Source: Pholiota molesta (taxonomy: Eukaryota > Basidiomycota > Agaricomycetes > Agaricales > Strophariaceae). From it: a DNA stretch of 64,000 nucleotides. Under the pieces are notes generated by a model that had not been told where the DNA came from, ran no database searches, and saw only the letters and a list, made by a program, of their open reading frames with translations. Position 1 is the stretch's first letter. The number at the start of each line of letters is the position of its first letter. The translations under genes were made by a program, and so were the position numbers. Positions 57,648-64,000 of the stretch are shown here, piece by piece. The DNA is taken from positions 248,001 through 312,000 of the forward strand of contig JACGCK010000035.1 of NCBI GenBank assembly GCA_014925825.1. The letters run 5' to 3'.

Positions 57648-58790
57648 ATGACTTCCTCCGCCACGCAGATACAGGCTTCCTTCGAAACTGATCCCGAATT
57701 CGAAGGGTCCTTGTACGCCATTCTGGGCTCCACCATTGCCTGGTGCTGTGTTATCACGCTCGCCGTCAGTGCGTTTCAGGCCAAATGCAAGGAAAGCGAC
57801 ACGTACTCTCCAAAGCGGCGGCGGTTTCTTCTATGCTACGTCACGCTAATGACGGGGACTAGCACCGCCGCCCTGGTGCAACACATCTTGTTATTCCGCT
57901 GCCAGTTCATGGTGCCGACGTGCCAGGGAATATATTTTCCTTTTCTGGCAGCGGGTGTTTTTCCCACAATATTCCTGGCCATCGTTGGAGCAGATCTTTT
58001 AATGGTGAGATTTTCAGCGCTGCAAGAATAATGTTTGTGCTCGACCATTCATCAACAATTTGAATAGGTTTGGAGGTGTTGGGTTCTATATCAGGGCATC
58101 CGACGCACCCTAAGAATTTTCATCAACTGTCTGTTAACACTTTTTGTCTTATCATCGCTCGGTAAACTTTCTCATTATCTTTTCAAAAAAATTATATCTC
58201 ATGTCCCATTCAAGGCATTGTTATTTACGGTCTTAGGATCGGAGCTTTCGATGAGGTAATAGTAATGGACACCATCGGAGTGAATTTTGTCCTATCTATA
58301 ATGATAACATGCCGCCTACTTGTCCATGAGCGGGCCATGAAAGCGGTCTTCGGTGAAGAGAGGAACGTGTCACCGTTCAAAAAAGTGATGGCGATATGTG
58401 TAGAGTCCTGTGCATTGATTATTTTATGCGGCAGTGTTTTCCTTGGAACGTATCTAACAATAGGAAACACGGGTTTCATCTTTGACGCCGAGAGGATTGC
58501 CTCCACAATTATGGCCCACATTTGTGTGAGTGAAACGATGTATTGAAGGCAAGATAATGATTCTCACTAATACTGAATTTGCTCTTATTGGGAAACAATG
58601 CTTTTATCAGGTTATCTCTCCTCTTCTCCTTATCGTTCGTGTGGCTAATGGCCGAGCTCATTCCACAACCATTCCCTCATTTTCGACAGAAGGGCCCGAG
58701 GTCAGAAACGGTAGCGCCAGACGCGATCATCCAACATCGACTGTGGCATCAGAAATCTCCAGGCGGTCTGTTGATAATTCCAGGGGATAA
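57648..58790 (+). CDS. Multi-pass membrane protein B1
   Basis: Exon 1 runs from MTSSATQIQASFETDPEFEG through SLYAILGSTIAWCCVITLAV, FLLCYVTLMTGTSTAALVQH and FPTIFLAIVGADLLM to a GTGAGA donor near 58003. Next VWRCWVLYQGIRRTLRIFIN, then IGVNFVLSIMITCRLLVHER, FKKVMAICVESCALIILCGS, IASTIMAHIC, and a last exon VISPLLLIVRVANGRAHSTT to RRSVDNSRG and TGA. About seven hydrophobic segments. The plan matches the mushroom family with VWRC-x-V-L-x-x and a VES-x-A-L step. A relative (B2) sits at the right edge in opposite orientation. Function unknown. Confidence 0.75.
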
Positions 58791-59159
58791 CAAATCATGG
58801 AGTTGATAAATCATGATCCATGTGCGGCGAAGGGCAGAACCATGATTTATGCATCTTTGACAGCAATAGTAATTTCGATGGTAGTAAGACTTAATAACTA
58901 TTGTACAATTAATACATAAAGTTCCAGCACCACCAAAATCTCCAATCGCAAGCGCAACATCAGGAACCCAAGCAACCCACGCTTTAAATGGCGACCAAGC
59001 AATTGATGCCCTCCGTCTTGATGACGGACACGAGGCTGCCTTGCACCGACTGGGTGAGCACCATCACGGCATCCTCGTCTAACCCTCTTCAAAGGATGAG
59101 CAGGCAGTCCTCCCAGCGGACAGACAGAGCGCAGCATATAAATATTTTATATGGTGCCT
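58791..59159. other. Intergenic between convergent genes
   Basis: AT-rich, nothing recognised. Confidence 0.5.
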
Positions 59160-60731
59160 TTATCGAACTTTGTCGTTGACTCGTAGTCCTTCGATGGGTG
59201 AATTTCCATCGACGCCAGCAGAGTGGTTGGCTTCCACTCCTTCCAGAGTATCCGGCGGGTGAGTGGACCGCGCATGGAATCGAAGCGCGGATAGGTGTAT
59301 GGAACTCGATGGAAAAGTGGCATCCGTAGGCAGCATCAAAACACGCGCGACCAAGACGGTAGCCGACATCCCCTGAACCCACCAGTAATTTAGTACGAGA
59401 CGCGATATACGTGGGTCCGACACATACCGCGATGACGCTGACGAGCGCGGTGGTGTAGTAGTTGAGCGCCACGTTCCAGGTGTTGCGCAGGCCCATCTCC
59501 CCCGGGAGAACAGGCGCTACCGCGGACACCAGGAGCGCGAGGCAGTACAGCGCGCCGGATTGCACGACGATATTGATGACGTGGCGGAATCTGCGTTTAG
59601 AGCGCCCCTGTTTCGCAGCGGCGTAGATTCGGTAGGCGATGAGGACGGTGGTGACAAGGCTGGCGATGAATGTCGTCAGGAATGCCGCGAAGATCAGGTC
59701 GTTGATCCTGATGGCTGTGGCCACGTCCGGGGTGATCCCGCCATATATGGCGCGAAATATTATGAGAGTCAGGAACAGTGCTTAAAGACAGGACGTGTTT
59801 GTTCGGTGTTCGAGATGCAAGGATGGAATGTGGTACTTACTGTTCTCCGTGATAAAAAGAAATAACGGTATTGATATAACGCGGAATGAACGATTCCATA
59901 CAAAAAAACAACGCCATATCTGTTGAAGCGCGTCAACGATTGGGAATAGGTGTTTGCCGGACATATACGCACAAGAAGCCCATCCGCCAGCACATAGCCA
60001 ACATAGGCTGGAATATCCACAGCCACGTAAACCCACTTGGGGAGATCAAATAAAGAGACGAACACGGAATCGCGGGTGGCCCCATTATCAACGAATGCTA
60101 ATTTTATTGCGTACCATTGGAAGCCAGTTTGGATTATGTTGCACAGGAATAGCGCTGTTATAGTCACTGGAACTACATAGCGTTTTGAGGCGCTTCTTGT
60201 GACTGTAGAGTGGTCGTCAATGTCCAAGAAGTCGCATGACGATGTAAGAAAACCTACAATATATATACATTGTTCCGAAGTAGATTATAGCGTACATCCC
60301 TATCGCGTTTTTTTATGCATCAGTTCAGATGGGAACTCGGCGGTGATGGGCACTTACCCATCCCAAGTACATTGATGATCAGGGCGTTGAGGAGAGTGTT
60401 TACTGTTGCATTTCGATCAATTCGTCCGTCACGCGTCACAGGGGTGTGTGGTTTGGACGAAATTCGGTTGGGGTCACGCGTCACAGAGGGGCTGGACGGC
60501 TGGGACAAATGGTCCAAAATTCACATCCAGAAATCGGCGTTTTTTCCGACCAGGAAATCAAAAAATTTCGGCCATGTTGGACGAATTTCTGTCCTGTCCG
60601 CGGTCGCATTGAACCTGGACGATGGACGAATTTCGTCCAGCGGGTCACGCGTCACACCCCTGGACGAATTGATCGAAATGCGACAGTATTTCGGATTTCT
60701 CGATGTCAATAATTGTGTCTGGCTCTGACAT
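59160..60731 (-). pseudogene. Membrane-protein gene A5, first exon split by a TA-flanked MITE
   Basis: Start at ATG 60731 gives MSEPDTIIDIEKSEI, matching the starts of A1 and A4, then runs into the MITE at 60686. Past it (60402 and below) come NTLLNALIINVLGMG, IGMYAIIYFGTMYIY, SASKRYVVPVTITALFLCNI with QWYAIKLAFVDNGATRD and YVGYVLADGLLV, the RCFFVWNRSFRVI exon, FLTTFIASLVTTVLIAYRIY with RFRHVINIVVQSGALYCLAL, and GMSATVLVARVLMLPTDATF to the stop at 59160. All family exons are present and open; the only break is the element. With one TA counted, ATA and AAC meet in frame. Translation from the normal start would leave the frame inside the MITE, so the allele is probably null unless a downstream start or splicing rescues it. 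Confidence 0.82.
60403..60686. mobile_element. TA-flanked MITE (284 bp) in the first exon of A5
   Basis: Ends CTGT(T/C)GCATTTCGATCAATT, inverted repeat 25 bp with one mismatch, TA on both sides (60401-60402 and 60687-60688). The ends share CTGT..CATTTCGA.C with the element in A1, and both carry GTCACGCGTCACA-type motifs (near 60429, 60475 and 60644). The interior has several GGACGAA/TTCGTCC repeats in both orientations, so the whole element folds back on itself. No coding frame. Confidence 0.9.
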
Positions 60732-61770
60732 TTTGATTGAGGGCAGAATATCCTTCAATTCTGTGGGTGGTGTTAAATGATGAACTTCTGAAGGCTCTAA
60801 CGTATCTAACGCTTTGATATACGATTATATACATTGCCAGAGCGCGTTATCTCTTAAAATTGCTAGGGAAACTCGTGAAGAACTGATCACCGCCCATTAC
60901 ACCAACATCAGATCATCTGAATCACAGTCTTGCAATCTAAACGACCCCATGATCAAGTTGGATGAGGCGGTGTATTTCTTTGTCTACTCTTACGTAGATG
61001 TGCAGTCTGGGAAATAAGGATTCTATCGAATCAATAATGCAAATCGCGGAAGTTTATAGGTTTTGTTAGTAGACAAGTTCAAGACCACAAAGCTTCAGTT
61101 AAGTAATGTAGGAAAATGGATATACACACCATGTACGCTTTGACATCGAGTGCTTATGTACGTGGAGCCGCATAGCAATCTGCCGGACAGACGATTCATT
61201 TGACGGTATTAAGTACTTGAATCGTATTCTATATCAAAGATCAGTAGGTTGAAAAATGGATATAGGCGCTGCGCTGTTGAGCATGTGCAACAATAGTGTT
61301 GATATTAATATGAGGATGGACATGAGGATAGCTATAATTATAAAGGTTCATTTTAATCGTTTCAGCGCATCATGTATCATGCTTCATGGCTACAACTCCA
61401 ATCGTTAGAGTTTTAGAATCGTACATCGTCAGTCAGAAATCAATAAATTCTCGTGAACTTCCTCTGAAGATAGATTTAAGAAAAGAATCGCGCAGGTGCT
61501 CCCGCGCCAATCCCGCGTGAAAGCTTGGTGAACTTGGTCAGATACTACATTCAGTAGGGCCGGATTACAATTCGTCATTGTTGAAGCAGCGCTAGGCAGC
61601 GCCCCACGACAGTCAGCTTACTGGTACATCTCTGGCAACTGACCGCCATGAGCGACGACTTAAGAGAACTACTTAGGGAATCAAACGAAAAAGACCCCAA
61701 CTATCGATCCTGTGAATATTTGACGGCCCGTATAATGCCGTCATGTGGGAACATTGAAAATGCTGGTTCG
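60732..61770. other. Intergenic, nothing identified
   Basis: A 67-codon plus-strand frame at 60814-61017 has no relative. No repeat recognised. Confidence 0.4.
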
Positions 61771-61829
61771 ACACTTTGTCCAGTCCTTTCGTCCTCACGC
61801 TCCTGATACTCCTGCTGCTCCTGCTGCCT

Positions 61830-62480
61830 TCTTACGTTGAACAACCCTACTTGACGAGATGCTCAACGCGTACGATAGCTGGTACTCATGCATTACTCAT
61901 GTTCTTGCTCCTCCTTACGATAATCAAATCCCCTGTGCCGTCATCATGTGTCGTTCCTTCAGTCACCGATAGCAGCTGTTGGCGGCTGTGCCAGATCCTC
62001 ATTCCTATTGAGCAGACAGGCGGGAGGGCCCATTTCGTATGGCATTTTCAAGTTCGGCAACTATATGTATTTCGTACCCTCAAGTTCGACCCCGGAGCCT
62101 CAGGTCGGCGATGAGTGAGTGGATTGATATGCCTCTTTCCAATAAACTAAACGCGATCTTCTTAGGCGCGGATGGCTCCTCAGTTTCTTCACCGACTGTG
62201 CACTGGCCAAGCCCTGCGTCATTCTCCTCTATGGATATCCTACGGCCTACGCGCATCCTGGGTGAAAGCGATCGCGGAACCTTGGTCGTCTCGCCGAACG
62301 GCGCCTTACAGCTCGAGTCCAAATTCCACTCCCGCACATCGATACCATGGCCATCGTACGGACTATACGAGGCTAACGAAGAGGGCAGGGAAATTGGGGG
62401 TGGAATCTGTTTAGGGTGTGTCAAGAGCATGAAGTTCGAGCAATGGGTGAGTGGCTCGCATCTTTCACCTCCTTATGATA
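61830..62480 (+). pseudogene. Decayed gene of an unnamed Agaricomycete family
   Basis: Protein-like pieces occur in order but in different frames: LDEMLNAYDSWYSCITHVLA with PPYDNQIPCAVIMCRSF, then a piece with WHFQVRQLYVFRTLKF, then SFFTDCALAKPCVILLYGYP followed by a stop, and finally GTLVVSPNGALQLESKF with GGGICLGCVKSMKFEQW and a GTGAGT donor-like site near 62445. I recall a mushroom family with a similar order (a CRSFSH-like Cys piece, an LYGYPTA piece, a C-x-GC-x-K-x-M piece). The frame changes between pieces are not bridged by clear introns, so the gene looks frameshifted. Family recall is uncertain. Confidence 0.4.
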
Positions 62481-63513
62481 GTATTCTTACTCTCTTGCTG
62501 TGTCGCTGTGAAACGCCCAGCTAATCACCAACACTTTCCCCTTTATTCTGCGGATTCAACACACCTTATGAGGCCATGGCCCATCGCCCGTCATGGCATT
62601 GCTCCTATCGTTTGCGTTCCATGGCTTTTCTTTTCGGATTTTGGTGCTATACATATAAATTGGATTCTTCGATGCTGAGATGATCCACGATGAGTGATTG
62701 GGCTCGTGCAAATAAAACTGACCTTCCCTGTCGCGGATAGCTGTTAACTTTCTTCACCCATCGCGTATGGCTCAAAGCCTACACCATCTTCGCCAGCCCA
62801 CGACTCGCGAGGGACGTTGCGAACAAACCGCATCGGAAGCCTCAACCATATCAGGACCGTCGCGTATAACGCTGTCTTCTTAATCTGCTTGTTGCGAGGT
62901 GAGGTGACACATGTCGCGGGCGCGATTGGGCTGGGAGGGCGGACGGACGTGATGGAGGCTATTCCTAGGGCTATCTCCAAGTCCAATTGGGAATGCCATC
63001 CTCCTTAGTGAGTCATACATTTCCTTTCGTTTCGGAGGCTTTCTTTCTTCGCGCGGTTGTTTTGATCTGGCAATTGAATTTCGTTTCCTGCGCTCGTATT
63101 TTGGATCTATCATATCGTTTCTGCTGCTTCCTCCTCCGTTCGCTCGTGGAACCCGCCTGATTATCACCTCTGTAGTCCCGATTGACAAGTACTGCTGGCG
63201 ATGTCGGATATCCCCACCGGCAAGATATGCGTGAATGTATTGCGGGTTGCGCGCGGGAAGCAGGGTGATTACGTATCTGGCACTCGATGGCTTGGAGCAG
63301 ACTCAGCAGAGTTTTGATAACGTGGAGAGGATTAGTGCATCGTACTGAATGTTTTTACAAAAGTACAGAGCGAAAGTTCAAAGTAGCCGCTGAATTAATA
63401 GGTTTATGGGGTGTAAGTATCAATAAATATTCTTTCATGACCACAGACGGAGAAATGATAATTGTGCCCTGCCCTTCCTCGTCGCAATACTCGGTTCTGA
63501 GATTTCTATCTGG
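62481..63513. other. Stretch without a supported gene
   Basis: Short frames on both strands, none recognised. It may hold further remains of the preceding decayed gene. Confidence 0.35.
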
Positions 63514-64000
63514 TCATGTCGACAGATGGGCTCGATATCTGTGTGGACGAAGTTGCTGTCGGACGAGCGAACCGAATCGAACGATGGCGTCGGGCACTCA
63601 TGTTTTGAACCTCGGCGCCTTCTGGCGCAAACGACGCAATGGGTGGGGAATGAGCGCGACCATTCGCCACACGAACAACGAGGAGGAGAGGGGTGATAAC
63701 CTGATAGCAATCGTTTCACGGTCGAAGAAAAATTAATACCGTTGAATGTGATTATTTGAGCATGAGTCCCATGTTTACTCACGCAGATGTGGGTCATCAG
63801 GGCGAAGAAAACTGTCTTGCCTGGCGAGTCAATTACGACCTGGAAATTTGACTGCAGCGTCGAAGCAAGGAGAACAATACCGCATATGACCATCAAGGCG
63901 CACGATCCCACACATATTTCAAGCACCTTCTGGAATGACGGTGCGCTTTGCGTCGCGCCAAAGGCAGCTTTCATCGCCCGCTCATGGACAAGTAGGCGGC
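63514..64000 (-). CDS. Multi-pass membrane protein B2, 5' part off window
   Basis: Enters from the right edge with RLLVHERAMKAAFGATQ, the same step as RLLVHERAMKAVFGEE in B1. It continues FQKVLEICVGSCALMVICGI, KTVFFALMTHIC, then after an intron VITPLLLVVRVANGRAHSPP, IASFAPEGAEVQNMSARRHR and HRYRAHLST with TGA at 63514. The last exon aligns with B1 along most of its length. Only the last two exons are inside the window. Function unknown. Confidence 0.75.

Overview
The window looks like accessory DNA from a mushroom-forming basidiomycete (Agaricomycetes, most like a polypore). Genes are split by many 50-70 nt GT-AG introns, and several products belong to protein families I know only as large, mostly uncharacterised expansions in Agaricomycetes. 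Nothing bacterial, no rRNA and no convincing tRNA was seen. Exon joins were worked out by eye, so gene ends are firmer than some internal boundaries.

Layout. 0-13 kb: a secreted FAD-linked (berberine-bridge type) oxidoreductase cut by the left edge (-), a multi-pass membrane protein (-), a decayed frame with three in-frame TGA codons, a two-finger C2H2 gene (+), a 263-residue protein of an Agaricomycete family (+) and a WD40 protein resembling WRAP53/TCAB1 (-). 13-31 kb: an etherase-type glutathione transferase (+), membrane-protein gene A1 split by a TA-flanked MITE (+), a truncated relative A2 (-), a 1.5 kb repeat block, two more C2H2 mini-genes (+), a divergent pair of short-chain dehydrogenases (-/+), a hAT-like MITE and a KRE9/KNH-like GPI-type surface protein (+). 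31-46 kb: gene-poor DNA, a secreted Cys/Trp/His-rich orphan (+), a second copy of the first zinc-finger gene (-), and two membrane-protein genes (-). 46-64 kb: a third dehydrogenase (-), membrane gene A4 (-), the second copy of the 1.5 kb repeat block, a mucin-like single-pass membrane protein with a PPxY tail (+), membrane gene B1 (+), membrane gene A5 split in its first coding exon by a second TA-flanked MITE (-), a decayed gene (+) and membrane gene B2 cut by the right edge (-).

The main theme is duplication and decay. Three blocks occur twice in opposite orientation (zinc-finger block 6.6-9.25 and 37.4-40.0 kb; dehydrogenase block 26.7-28.05 and 45.9-47.25 kb; repeat block 19.2-20.8 and 50.0-52.7 kb). 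One membrane family has five members, of which two are interrupted by related MITEs at TA dinucleotides inside isoleucine codons and one is truncated. All four C2H2 mini-genes share intron positions and phases, one of them with an apparent GC-AG intron. The window does not look like one pathway; it looks like a fast-evolving region of membrane and regulatory gene families shaped by small transposons.
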